Assembly (NCBI RefSeq): GCF_041468085.1 | Contig: NZ_CP121017.1 | Coordinates: 2,607,676 to 2,671,675, forward strand | Reading direction: 5' to 3' | Length of the DNA stretch: 64,000 bases | DNA from: Tistrella mobilis | GTDB lineage: Bacteria > Pseudomonadota > Alphaproteobacteria > Tistrellales > Tistrellaceae | Translations under genes and position numbers: made by a program | In this document: piece after piece, positions 41,275-52,206 of the stretch | Layout: each line of letters starts with the position of its first letter | Position numbering within the stretch: position 1 is the first letter of the stretch | Notes under the pieces: model-generated | What the model was told of the DNA's origin: nothing | What the model saw: the letters and a program-made list of their open reading frames with translations, nothing else | Database searches by the model: none

Positions 41275-42771
41275 TCAGCGCAACAGCCCCCGTACGGCAG
41301 AGCCGGCCCGGACCTCATGCGCGCCCCCGGTATAGGCCTCATGATTATCCTCAATCTCGCCGCGCTTGTAGAGATAGTTGACCATCATGCCGGCTGACTG
41401 ACGAACCCCCTTGGCGCTGAGATCGGCGCGCCAGTTGATCCGCTCCACCCGCGCACCATTGGACAGGTGGAAATGCGCCACGCCGTCCCGGGCCCGGCCG
41501 CGGGTCTTCTCCTGGGTCAGATACCGGGCGGCCAGCCGCATCAGCGGTGCCTTCAGCGCCTCGGCGAGCTGCGGCTCGGCCGGCCAGTCGCGATCGAGCG
41601 CGAGCGCAAGCGGATGGCCGTCGGTGTCCCTGGGCAAGGCGGCCTTCAGCTTCGACCGCTCGGCCTCTGACAGCAGCCCCTCCCCACCGGCCGCCAGGCA
41701 CTCGTCCAGCCAGGCCCTGAAGCCGGGGATCGGCGACAGGGTCGCAAAGGTCTTCAGGTTGGGCAGGTCGTGGGACAGATCCTCGACCACCCGCTTGATC
41801 AGGAAATTACCGAAGCTGAAGCCTGCCAGGCCCTTCTGGGCATTGGAAATCGAATAGAAGATCGCCGTGTCGGCGGTTTCCGGATCCGCGGTTGGCGCTG
41901 TCTCGTCCAGCAGGGTGTGAACATCGCCCGCCAGCCCCTTGACCAGGGCCACTTCCACGAAGATCAGCGGCTCGCGGGGCATCTTGGGATGGAAGAAGGC
42001 ATAGCAGCGCCGGTCGCTTTCCAACCGGTTGCGCAGATCCGACCATGAACGGATCTCGTGCACCGCCTCGTATTCGATCAGCTTTTCGAGCAGGGCGGCG
42101 GGCGCATCCCAGGTGATCCGGGTCAGATCCAGCAGACCGATGTCGAACAGCCCCGAGAGCACCTCGCGCAGCTCGTGCTCCATGCCGCGCGCGGCCGGAT
42201 CGGTCCGGGTCAGCGGCAGCAGATCGGCGCGCAGATCAACGAGAAACTTCACGCCCTGCGGCAGGCTGCTGAACTGGCGCAGCAATCGCGCCCGCGGGCT
42301 CACCAGGGTCGCCCGCAGCCGTTCCAGCGCCCCCACCCGCGCCGCCTGATCGGTACCGGCGTCACGCACCGCCGCCATGGCCGCATCCAGATCAGCCGGC
42401 GGCACGTCGAACTCGGCGGCGAGCAGGGTCAGGAAAGCGGCCTTGCCTTTCGGCGCCAGGCCCAGATAGACCTGCCCCAGTTCCGCCGTGCGCGCCCGGG
42501 CCGAGACTTCCCCGCCCACGGCATCCAGCGACTGGCGGATCAGCCCGCGGATCCGGTCCAGATCCTCCGCCGGCAGTTCGGGTCGGATCGGCGCACCAAT
42601 GCGGGCCCGCGCCTGCTGCGACACCTCGCGCCACAGCCGGTTCAGCCGGTCCAGGGTCCGGTCGAAAAAGCCCGGACCTTCCGCCCCGGTATCGGTCGGG
42701 GGCGGCGGCGTGACGGCAACTCCGGCCGGAACGGGAAGCGTGGTCTGCGCGGGCGTCACGGTATCGGTCAC
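41275..42771 (-). CDS. Malonyl-CoA decarboxylase
   Basis: A 498-residue enzyme converting malonyl-CoA to acetyl-CoA and CO2. The family's C-terminal catalytic domain is clear: TFATLSPIPGFRAWLDE holds the conserved Ser, and VAHFHLSNGARVERINW the conserved His, with SAGMMVNYLY near the end. The first 30 residues are Pro/Thr-rich and low in conservation. It stands alone, with no malonate uptake or malonyl-CoA synthetase gene beside it in this window. Confidence 0.93.
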   Translation of the reverse strand: MTDTVTPAQTTLPVPAGVAVTPPPPTDTGAEGPGFFDRTLDRLNRLWREVSQQARARIGAPIRPELPAEDLDRIRGLIRQSLDAVGGEVSARARTAELGQVYLGLAPKGKAAFLTLLAAEFDVPPADLDAAMAAVRDAGTDQAARVGALERLRATLVSPRARLLRQFSSLPQGVKFLVDLRADLLPLTRTDPAARGMEHELREVLSGLFDIGLLDLTRITWDAPAALLEKLIEYEAVHEIRSWSDLRNRLESDRRCYAFFHPKMPREPLIFVEVALVKGLAGDVHTLLDETAPTADPETADTAIFYSISNAQKGLAGFSFGNFLIKRVVEDLSHDLPNLKTFATLSPIPGFRAWLDECLAAGGEGLLSEAERSKLKAALPRDTDGHPLALALDRDWPAEPQLAEALKAPLMRLAARYLTQEKTRGRARDGVAHFHLSNGARVERINWRADLSAKGVRQSAGMMVNYLYKRGEIEDNHEAYTGGAHEVRAGSAVRGLLR

Positions 42772-42875
42772 GGCGGTCCTCCTTCGGCTCTTGCGGCCCT
42801 TCAGAGGATCAGGGGATGCGGACCTTCGCGTTCAAGTCTTGACATGCCCAGGAGTGGTGAAGCTTTCGTGGCATC

Positions 42876-44441
42876 TCAGCCGTCGAGCCCGAAGCCCAGC
42901 GGATCGAGGGTCGGGTCGGTGCCCGGCGCCACCGCATCCAGCACCGCAGGCAGGGCATCGGGCAGGTCTTCGGCGATCAGCCCGCGCGGCAGCCGGCGGG
43001 CGGCGGCCCCATGCAGCCAGACCGCCGCCGCCGCCGCCTCGAAGGCCGGCAACCCCTGGGCCAGCAGGCCGCCGGCGATGCCGGCCAGAACATCCCCGGC
43101 CCCGGCGGTCGCCAGCCGCGCCGGGGCGTTACCGTTAATGGCGATGCGGGCTCCGGCCCCGCCGGGTGCCGCGATCACACTATCTGCCCCCTTCAGTACC
43201 ACCACCGCCCCGGTGTGGTCGGCGGCGATCCGGGCACGATCGAGCCGCCCCATATCGGACAGGTCGGGAAAGATCCGGGCAAATTCGCCGTCATGCGGCG
43301 TCAGCACCACCCGCGCACCATGACCGGTCACCTCGCGGATCTGATCAAACAGCAGGTCGGGTGTAGCAGCGAAGGCCGTCAGCGCATCGGCATCCAGCAC
43401 CGCAGCGGGCAGCCGGGCCAGCGCGCGACGCACCCAGTCACGGGTCAGCGCATCCACCCCCTGCCCCGGCCCGAGCACGGCGGCCGCCACCTTGCGGTCG
43501 TGGAGCAGTTGCTCGAAGGCCTCGGGCGTCGGCGCCACCCGGGTCATCACTGCCGGATCGGCACCGGCATAGATCGAGAGCGCGTCCGACAGGCAGGCGA
43601 TGGTCACCAGCCCCGCCCCTGCCCGAAGGCCCGCCCGGGCCGCAAGCCGCGCCGCCCCCGCCGTCTCGGGCGGACCGCCAGCCACCACCAGATGACCGCG
43701 CCGGTATTTATGGTCCGAGGCCATGGGTGCCCCCAGGGCACGGCGCCAGAGCGACGGACGGTTGAGCATAGTGGCAGGCGCAATCTCGCGCAGCACGCTG
43801 TCGGGGATGCCGATATCGGCGATCACCAGCCGGCCGCGCAGGGCACGGCCCGGCATCAGCCAATGGCCGGGCTTGGGCCTGAAAAACGACACGGTCAACA
43901 CGGCCGGGGCTGCCATGCCCATCACCGCGCCGTCGTCTCCCGATACGCCGCTCGGCACGTCCACCGCGACCACCCTTGCAGTCGAGGCGGCGAGCGAGGC
44001 CAGAAGATCGGCCAGCTCTCCCTCGATCGGTCGTGACAGGCCGGCACCGAACAGGGCGTCGATCACCACCGGCGGCACCGTCTCGTCGGGCATGGCTGCA
44101 AAACGAGCGGCTGCCTGTGAAATCGGCAGCACGCTGCCCATCCACTGATCAGCGGCCAGACGGGCATCGCCGCGAAGCGCCTCCCGATCCACCATTGAGG
44201 CCAGTTCGACCGGCCAACCGGCCGCCGCCAGATGCCGGGCGGCCACCCAGCCGTCGCCGCCGTTGTTGCCCGGGCCCGCCAGAACCATAACGCGCCTCGG
44301 TTGCGGCCCCATGGCCGCCATCACCTCTTGTGCCACGGCCGCGCCGGCGGCTTCCATCAGAACGATACCGGCGGTTCCGCCGGCAATCGTGGCCTGGTCG
44401 GCGCGACCCATCTCGGCACAGGTCAGCAGCTCGTGGCTCAT
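42876..44441 (-). CDS. nnr: Bifunctional NAD(P)H-hydrate epimerase/dehydratase
   Basis: A 521-residue repair enzyme for damaged (hydrated) NADH and NADPH. The N-terminal YjeF epimerase domain shows AGPGNNGGDGWVAARHL near residues 53-69, and the C-terminal ADP-dependent dehydratase shows LTPHDGEFARIFPDL and LATAGAGDVLAGIAGG. I start at 44441 (MSHELLTCAEM). The gene is close to glnB-glnA, a neighbourhood often seen in alphaproteobacteria, although here several genes intervene. Confidence 0.94.
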   Translation of the reverse strand: MSHELLTCAEMGRADQATIAGGTAGIVLMEAAGAAVAQEVMAAMGPQPRRVMVLAGPGNNGGDGWVAARHLAAAGWPVELASMVDREALRGDARLAADQWMGSVLPISQAAARFAAMPDETVPPVVIDALFGAGLSRPIEGELADLLASLAASTARVVAVDVPSGVSGDDGAVMGMAAPAVLTVSFFRPKPGHWLMPGRALRGRLVIADIGIPDSVLREIAPATMLNRPSLWRRALGAPMASDHKYRRGHLVVAGGPPETAGAARLAARAGLRAGAGLVTIACLSDALSIYAGADPAVMTRVAPTPEAFEQLLHDRKVAAAVLGPGQGVDALTRDWVRRALARLPAAVLDADALTAFAATPDLLFDQIREVTGHGARVVLTPHDGEFARIFPDLSDMGRLDRARIAADHTGAVVVLKGADSVIAAPGGAGARIAINGNAPARLATAGAGDVLAGIAGGLLAQGLPAFEAAAAAVWLHGAAARRLPRGLIAEDLPDALPAVLDAVAPGTDPTLDPLGFGLDG

Positions 44442-44614
44442 GGCTCGCAGGTCCTTCCAGCGATGGAGGTCGGCCGCAGGGGCGAGGCCCGCGCGACACG
44501 CTCCGCATCTTCGGCGTGCGGGCCGGCTTTGACAAGAATCCTGCCCCACACCTAAAGTTCGGGATGTCACCCTGCACGACACGGACCCCAATCACCCCGG
44601 AGGCCCTGGAGACG

Positions 44615-44983
44615 ATGGCGACCACACCGCCCTGGAGCGTGAAAGGCGTCGACCGAGATGCCCGCGACATCGCCAAACGTGCCGCCCAGGCGTCCGGGCA
44701 GACGCTCGGCATCTGGCTTGCCGAAGCGATCCGCGCCTTCGCCGAAGCCCAGGCCGTCCATGCCGCAGAGAGCAATCGCTGGGACGATCCCGCCACCCCG
44801 GCTCCGGCAGCCACAACGGCGGCGGCGGTGGATGACGGCCGCATCGCCGAGATCGAGGCGCGGCTCGCCCGGCTTGAAGCAACCCTCAACGAGCACCGCG
44901 AGCGGTCGGAACATGCCCTTGCCGATCTTGCCCGCGGATTCGTGGCGCTGGCCGAGAAGCGCAGCGCACCGCCCGCGGGCTGA
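44615..44983 (+). CDS. Small protein with PodJ-like N-terminal motif
   Basis: A 122-residue protein. Its N-terminal segment PPWSVKGVDRDARDIAKRAA and then GQTLGIWLAEAI resembles the short motif found at the start of alphaproteobacterial polar organiser PodJ and related proteins. The C-terminal part (IAEIEARLARLEATLNEHRE) is a predicted coiled coil. The start at 44615 has GGAG close upstream; 44564 is an alternative. It ends 10 bases before the next gene, so both probably form one transcript, divergent from nnr. Function unknown. Confidence 0.65.
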   Translation: MATTPPWSVKGVDRDARDIAKRAAQASGQTLGIWLAEAIRAFAEAQAVHAAESNRWDDPATPAPAATTAAAVDDGRIAEIEARLARLEATLNEHRERSEHALADLARGFVALAEKRSAPPAG

Positions 44984-44993
44984 CCGGCACCGG

Positions 44994-45596
44994 ATGCGCC
45001 TCCTGTGCTGGAACCTGAAGCGCCCCGATGACCGCCGCCTTGCCGGCATCGCCGGGCAGCTGCGGGATCTGGAGGTGGATCTGCTGATGGCGCAGGAAAC
45101 CCGCCCGGGGGACGGACCGGCACTCGGCCGGCTGCTGGGAGGTGCATCGGCTTTCACCGCGGCCTTCCCGCTCCGCGGCAGCGCCGAGGGCCATCTCATC
45201 TGGCGGCGGCATGATCCGGTCGGCCCCGTTCAGCCGCTGATGCTCGGCGGCTGGCCCTGGCCGCGCATCGCGCAGCTCTTTCGCCTTACCCCCCGGGGAC
45301 CCGTTGCCGCCAATCTGCAGCTGTCCCACGGCCCTCTCGCCCATCGGCGGGAACTTGGGGTGGTGGCGGGCCATCGCCCCGCCCTGATCGCCGGCGATTT
45401 CAACTGGCCAGAGGCGCTGCGCCTGCGGGGCTGGCAGGACACCACACCTGCCGGCGGCAGCTTTCGCCTGGGACCACTCCGGCTGCGTCTCGACCGGGTG
45501 CTGATTGCCGGAGACCTGCCGCAGCCGTCGGTGCGGATCCTGCCGCATGGCGGGCTTTCGGACCACGACGCCCTGCTGATCGACCTGCCACTCTGA
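44994..45596 (+). CDS. Endonuclease/exonuclease/phosphatase-fold protein
   Basis: A compact 200-residue protein with the DNase I-like fold motifs in order: LLCWNLK (Asn), LLMAQETRPG (catalytic Glu), LIAGDFNWPE (Asp/Asn), LDRVLI, and GLSDHDALLIDL (His). It is shorter than most family members but retains each metal and catalytic patch. It follows the PodJ-motif gene by 10 bases. Substrate (DNA, inositol phosphate or other phosphoester) cannot be deduced. Confidence 0.8.
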   Translation: MRLLCWNLKRPDDRRLAGIAGQLRDLEVDLLMAQETRPGDGPALGRLLGGASAFTAAFPLRGSAEGHLIWRRHDPVGPVQPLMLGGWPWPRIAQLFRLTPRGPVAANLQLSHGPLAHRRELGVVAGHRPALIAGDFNWPEALRLRGWQDTTPAGGSFRLGPLRLRLDRVLIAGDLPQPSVRILPHGGLSDHDALLIDLPL

Positions 45597-45613
45597 ACCC
45601 GGTGCCGAAAATA

Positions 45614-45650
45614 CGAAAGGCGCGGAACCAGATGGCATCCGCGCCTTTCG
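45614..45650. terminator. 13-bp hairpin between the EEP gene and tRNA-His
   Basis: CGAAAGGCGCGGA pairs perfectly with TCCGCGCCTTTCG around 11 bases. It lies 18 bases after the plus-strand stop and downstream of minus-strand tRNA-His, so it could serve both; flanking T runs are short. Confidence 0.55.
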
Positions 45651-45725
45651 CCGATCGCTAGAACCGGCTTAAATCTCTATCCGGGTCTCTGACCCTCATA
45701 CTGTCACATGCGACAGGAGGGGGAG

Positions 45726-45803
<78 letters not shown>

Positions 45804-45896
45804 ACCGGAGTGCCGTTTCTCTAATACGCCGGCCCGTGGCGGGTCAAGCGGTTTGTGAAGCGGCCCGGCGAGTTTTTCCGCTCAGGCGCTGCGGGC

Positions 45897-47069
45897 CTAC
45901 TGGAAGCCGCCGGCGGCAAAGAAACGTTCCAGCCGGGCAACCGCTTCTTCCAGAACGCTTTCCCGCTTGCAGAAGCAGAAGCGGACGAAGTTGCGGATAT
46001 CGCCCGCCTGATAGAAGGCGCTGAACGGCAGGCAGGTCACCCCCGCCTCCACCGTCAGACGGCGGCTGAACTCCACGTCGTCCATGTCGCCGACCAGCGG
46101 CCGGATGTCGGCGCCGATGAAATACGTCCCCTCGGCAGCCAGCACGTCGAAGCCCACCCGGCGCAGCCCGGCAGACAACAGATCCCGCTTGGCTGCGAGG
46201 TCCGCCGCCAGGCCGTCGAAATAGCTGCGGTCCATGGTCAAGCCATGGGCAACCGCCCGCTGAAGATTGGGGGCGGTGGTGAAGGTCAGAAACTGATGGG
46301 CCCGGCCAAGTGCCGCGGCGATCGGCGCATCCGCCACCAGATAGCCGACCTTCCAGCCGGTCAGCGAGAAAGTCTTGCCGGCGGAGCCGACCCGGACGGT
46401 CCGCTCGCGCATGCCCGGAAGGGTGATCATCGGCCGGTGGGCGCGGCCGTCGAAGACCAGATGCTCATGCACCTCGTCGCAGACCACCACGGCGTTGTGC
46501 GCCTTGACCAGATCGGCCAGGAAGGTGAGATCGTCGTCGCTGAACACCTTGCCGGTGGGGTTCATCGGCGAGTTCATCAGCAGCATGCGGGTCTTCGGCC
46601 CGAAGGCGGCCGCCAGCGCCTCGCGCGGCAGCTCCCAATGCGGCGGCTCGACCCGCACCAGTTTCGGAACGGCACCCGCCAGCTGCACGATCGGCAGATA
46701 GCTGTCGTAAAGCGGTTCGATCAGCACGACCTCATCGCCGGGATTGAGCAGGCCCAGCAGGGCCGCCGCCAGCGCTTCGGTCGCGCCCGAGGTCACGATG
46801 ACCTCGCGCATCGGATCGACCTCGATGCCATAGAATCGGCGGTCATGCTCGGCCACCGCGCGGCGCAGTTCGGGGATCCCCGCCATCGGCGGATACTGGT
46901 TGCCGCCGGCCATGAGGGCGTCGGCGGCGACACGCCGCACCTCCTCGGGCCCCTCCCAGTCGGGGAAGCCCTGGCCGAGATTGACGGCCCCGTGCTCCTG
47001 CGCAAGCGCGCTCATCACGGTAAAGATGGTGGTGCCATAGCCGGAGAGGATCTGATTGGCGAACTGCAC
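45897..47069 (-). CDS. Class I/II pyridoxal-phosphate aminotransferase
   Basis: A 390-residue fold-type I aminotransferase. The start is a GTG at 47069 with AGGAAC upstream; earlier in-frame starts extend into non-conserved sequence that overlaps the glnB control region. Visible motifs are AVNLGQGFPDWEGPEEV, NSPMNPTGKVFSD, VVCDEVHEHLVFDG and the PLP lysine in SAGKTFSLTGWKVGYL. It resembles the kynurenine/methionine-type (YbdL-like) aminotransferases. The substrate is not certain. It is divergent from glnB. Confidence 0.88.
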   Translation of the reverse strand: MQFANQILSGYGTTIFTVMSALAQEHGAVNLGQGFPDWEGPEEVRRVAADALMAGGNQYPPMAGIPELRRAVAEHDRRFYGIEVDPMREVIVTSGATEALAAALLGLLNPGDEVVLIEPLYDSYLPIVQLAGAVPKLVRVEPPHWELPREALAAAFGPKTRMLLMNSPMNPTGKVFSDDDLTFLADLVKAHNAVVVCDEVHEHLVFDGRAHRPMITLPGMRERTVRVGSAGKTFSLTGWKVGYLVADAPIAAALGRAHQFLTFTTAPNLQRAVAHGLTMDRSYFDGLAADLAAKRDLLSAGLRRVGFDVLAAEGTYFIGADIRPLVGDMDDVEFSRRLTVEAGVTCLPFSAFYQAGDIRNFVRFCFCKRESVLEEAVARLERFFAAGGFQ

Positions 47070-47250
47070 GGCCCGTTCCTGCTGATGCGCCGCCCCGGAT
47101 TTCTCAATCTCGGGTTGGGTTGAGTGAAGACGAGGGCCCGAGGATCGCAGAAGCGGAGCCATCCGACAAGGCAGCCGCACAGATGCTGGCCCATCTGCCT
47201 TCGTTTTGGGCAGCACCTGCCCGTGTTTTAGCCAAAGCCCGTGGACCCTC

Positions 47251-47265
47251 GCACCGTCGCGGCGC
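47251..47265 (+). promoter_or_regulatory. NtrC-like enhancer site upstream of glnB
   Basis: GCACC-GTCGC-GGCGC matches the NtrC pattern GCACC-N5-GGTGC at nine of ten fixed bases. It lies 46 bases before the sigma-54 element, closer than the usual 80-140, so the assignment is tentative. Confidence 0.45.
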
Positions 47266-47298
47266 CTCCGGGCGGGCTGGTCCGTGATGTACCAGTGA

Positions 47299-47844
<546 letters not shown>

Positions 47845-48056
47845 ACGGTTCCGCAGGGCACCGGGCAGCAGGCCGGAGACGACCGGCCCGGACGGATCTG
47901 CCCTGCAACCAGATCGCCATTGATCCGCACCGCCGCCGGTGGTGCACTCACGAGACTGAAAAAAGCTCGGCCCCGCCCCCGCAGACGCCTGACGGCGGGC
48001 CGACCGGTCGGTATGACGGATCATCCGGGGACACGGTGGTCCGGATGCCGCAGTCC

Positions 48057-48095
48057 AGGCAGGCCCGTCAACAGGCAGGCCAATCAACAGGCAGG
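48057..48095 (+). repeat. 16-bp tandem repeat forming the glnA ribosome-binding region
   Basis: The unit AGGCAGGCCnnTCAAC occurs at 48057-48072 and 48073-48088, and a partial third AGGCAGG at 48089-48095 acts as the glnA ribosome-binding site, eight bases or so before the ATG. A change in copy number would alter the leader. Confidence 0.7.
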
Positions 48096-48102
48096 ATAGA
48101 AA

Positions 48103-49512
<1,410 letters not shown>

Positions 49513-49667
49513 TCTCCAAGCGTTTGATCGCGCCGGACTGGGTCGCGGATCGAGGAGCGGGGGCCTTCGTTTCGTGAACCGCCGGTGACGGTCGACCGAC
49601 GGGGCCGTCGTTTCCGCTTTCGGGTGGGAACGGCGGCCTCGGCGTTTTCGGGCCATCTGTTCTTCGT

Positions 49668-50600
49668 TCAGCGGGCTGCGACACCCGTCCTGGCAAGCCA
49701 GATACCACCGGCCAGAATGACCGCCCCGCCCGCCAGCGCCGCCGGCCCCGGCACTTCGGCAAACAGCAGCCAGCCCAGGGCGGCGCTGAACACGATCCAG
49801 ACATAACGCACCGGGCCGAGCGTGGCGGCATCCGCCAGGCGGTAGGCCTGAATGTTGCAGGTCTGCCCCAGGATCGCCGCCGGCCCCAGGCACAAGAAGG
49901 CGGTCAGCATCCAGCCCGACATCGGCTGCCAGACCAGCAGTGCCGGCAGGGCCAGCAGCAGGCTGCCGAACAGATTCACATAGAACAGCACCACCAGCCG
50001 GGTTTCCGAGCGCGCCAGCGTCTTGATCATGATCGCCTCGATCGCGATCAGCGCGGCACCGCCCAGCGCCACCAGGGCCGGCGCCCACATGGCCGGCGTA
50101 AAGCGCACCCCCTGCCCGCCCGCGAAGACGACGATCGCGGCACCGGCAAGACACAGGGCTGCGGCGGCCCAGCGTGCCGGCCGCACCCGCTCGCCAAGCA
50201 GCGTCACCCCCAGCACCACCGTGAACAGCCCCTCCAGCAGGCCGATCGCGGCGGCATTGGCGACGGGCATCGCGGTTGCGGCGTGAATGGCTGCCATGCC
50301 CCCCAACCCGCCGCATCCGGCGCGGACGGCATGCAATCCCGGCTGGCGCGTCGCCATCGACCGCCAGCGCCCGAGGCTGGTGACCGTGGCCATAACCGTC
50401 ACCAGCCCGCCCAGATACCGCAACCACATGATCTGGAGCGCGGGGATCAGCCCACCGGCGATCTTGCCCGACATGAAGATCAGGGCGAAAACCCCCACTG
50501 CCGTCACGGCCCACAGAATGCCCTGCGCCTCGGCCCCGACCACAGGGGCACGGGGGGCAATCCGCCGCAGGGCCGCGCCGTCGTCACCATCGATGGACAT
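49668..50600 (-). CDS. EamA/DMT-family membrane transporter
   Basis: A 310-residue inner-membrane protein with ten hydrophobic helices arranged as two EamA repeats (about 30-160 and 175-305), for example GILWAVTAVGVFALIFMSGK and ALIAIEAIMIKTLARSE. Such proteins usually export metabolites. I start at 50600 (MSIDGDDGAA); a longer in-frame start is possible. It is divergent from a LysR gene, a typical exporter/regulator pair. Substrate unknown. Confidence 0.86.
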   Translation of the reverse strand: MSIDGDDGAALRRIAPRAPVVGAEAQGILWAVTAVGVFALIFMSGKIAGGLIPALQIMWLRYLGGLVTVMATVTSLGRWRSMATRQPGLHAVRAGCGGLGGMAAIHAATAMPVANAAAIGLLEGLFTVVLGVTLLGERVRPARWAAAALCLAGAAIVVFAGGQGVRFTPAMWAPALVALGGAALIAIEAIMIKTLARSETRLVVLFYVNLFGSLLLALPALLVWQPMSGWMLTAFLCLGPAAILGQTCNIQAYRLADAATLGPVRYVWIVFSAALGWLLFAEVPGPAALAGGAVILAGGIWLARTGVAAR

Positions 50601-50736
50601 GATGCCGCTCCATTCCGCATACGCCGCAACAGGCGGCTCGCCTCGGAGCATCGGTCAGGGATACCATATCCGTCCAATGCCACTTTGGCGGTACTTCATG
50701 CGTTTCTGATATGGATAACGGAGGAGCGCGCCCATC

Positions 50737-51699
50737 ATGAAACTCGGCATGCGCCAGCTCGATGCCTTTCAGGCGGTGATGACGCTGGGTACCGTCACCG
50801 CAGCCGCAAATGTGCTCGCCACCTCACAGCCGGCGGTCACCCGGTCGATCCGGCAGTTGGAAGATGCAACCGGTCTTCAGCTGTTCCGCCGCGTCCGTGG
50901 CCGGCTGGAGCCGACGGCGGATGCGCGCGAGTTGATGGAGACGGTCCGGCAAAGCTATGCCGGCATCGACCGCATCGCCCAGGTCGCGAGCCAGCTACGG
51001 CGGCGCCATACCGGCCATCTTCGCGTCGGTTGCCTGCCCGCCTTCGCCCAGGGCTTCATCGCCCGGACCATCGCCGACTTCCTGGCCGACCATCCCGCAG
51101 CCAGCCTGTCGGTCACGCCGCTGATGTCGTCCGACGTGGTTCGCGCCACCCGCAGTCGCGAGGTCGATATCGGCATCGCCGCCTATGACATCGACGTCAC
51201 CGGGCTCGACACCCGCCCGTTCACCGACTGCCCCGAGATCGCGGTGGTTCCGGCCGGCCACCCTCTCGCCGACCGGCAGAGCGTCACCCCCGCAGATCTG
51301 GCCGGGCAGCCCCTGGTGATGCTGGGGGCAAGCGACCCCTACCGCCAGCGGCTCGATCGTCTTCTGGCTGGTGAGGGGGTGACACCGGCACGGCTGGTCG
51401 AAACGCCGACCAGTTCAGCGCTCTGCGCCATGGTCGTCGAAGGGGTCGGCATCGGCGTGGTCAACCCGATCACCGCCCTGGACTTCCTGGGGCAGGGTCT
51501 GGTCATGATGCGCTTTGCGGCAGATCTGCCTTTCGTCACCACCCGGCTGCAGGTCACGACCGGCCGCGCCGACGCCCTGGCCGCGGCCTTCATTTCGGCC
51601 CTGGAACTGCGACGGGACCGGGATCTCGCGGCGGTGTCGGCAGCGCTCACCCCGGAAAAGGCCGCGGCCGCCCCTCGGCATCGACCGCCACGAAGGTGA
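50737..51699 (+). CDS. LysR-family transcriptional regulator
   Basis: A 320-residue regulator with an N-terminal helix-turn-helix (LDAFQAVMTLGTVTAAANVL, then TSQPAVTRSIRQLEDATGLQ) and an effector domain starting HLRVGCLPAFAQGF. It is divergent from the EamA transporter with 136 bases between them, so it probably controls that gene. The last 53 bases overlap the converging thioesterase gene; the Arg/Pro-rich end (RHRPPRR) may be a fortuitous extension. Confidence 0.88.
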   Translation: MKLGMRQLDAFQAVMTLGTVTAAANVLATSQPAVTRSIRQLEDATGLQLFRRVRGRLEPTADARELMETVRQSYAGIDRIAQVASQLRRRHTGHLRVGCLPAFAQGFIARTIADFLADHPAASLSVTPLMSSDVVRATRSREVDIGIAAYDIDVTGLDTRPFTDCPEIAVVPAGHPLADRQSVTPADLAGQPLVMLGASDPYRQRLDRLLAGEGVTPARLVETPTSSALCAMVVEGVGIGVVNPITALDFLGQGLVMMRFAADLPFVTTRLQVTTGRADALAAAFISALELRRDRDLAAVSAALTPEKAAAAPRHRPPRR

Positions 51700-52063
51700 A
51701 CACCGCCTCGGTCACCAGTTCCTCGATCGGATCTTCAAGGCTGGTACGTCGGCGGGTCACCCAGGTCTCCAGATGCAGACGGAGCGAGCTGCGCCCCCTG
51801 CTGGTGAGGCTGCAATAGACGCTGACCACATCGCCGATGCGAACCGGCTTCAGGAAGCTCATCGCATCCACCGCCGCCGTGACCACACGGCCGCGGGTAT
51901 ACTGGCCGGCTGCGATGCCGCCGGCGATGTCCATCTGCGACATCACCCAGCCGCCGAAAATGTCACCCGCCGGATTGGCGTCGGCAGGCATGGCAACGGT
52001 GCGCAGCTCCGCCGCACCTTCCGGACGGCGCCGTGCGGTACCGGGTTCGTGGGTCTGGGTCAT
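51647..52063 (-). CDS. Acyl-CoA thioesterase, hotdog fold (YciA-like)
   Basis: A 138-residue single-hotdog thioesterase hydrolysing acyl-CoA. The active-site region reads PADANPAGDIFGGWVMSQMD, in which the Asn-Pro-x-Gly-Asp-x-Phe-Gly-Gly-Trp block is typical of YciA/BFIT-type enzymes, and VTAAVDAMSFLKPVRIGDVV follows. I start at 52063 (MTQTHEPGT). Its 3' end overlaps the LysR gene by 53 bases on the opposite strand. Confidence 0.9.
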   Translation of the reverse strand: MTQTHEPGTARRRPEGAAELRTVAMPADANPAGDIFGGWVMSQMDIAGGIAAGQYTRGRVVTAAVDAMSFLKPVRIGDVVSVYCSLTSRGRSSLRLHLETWVTRRRTSLEDPIEELVTEAVFTFVAVDAEGRPRPFPG

Positions 52064-52206
52064 GCGCAGGCCTCCCCTCATCGATGGCTGCGGGGCCGGA
52101 CGGATTGCAGTGCAACAGCCCGGTCATCCCGGCTTCTGCCCGACCCGCGACGTGACATCGACTGTAGCCCTTGCCGCTGATCCGCGCGATTCCTATAATC
52201 CGCGCC

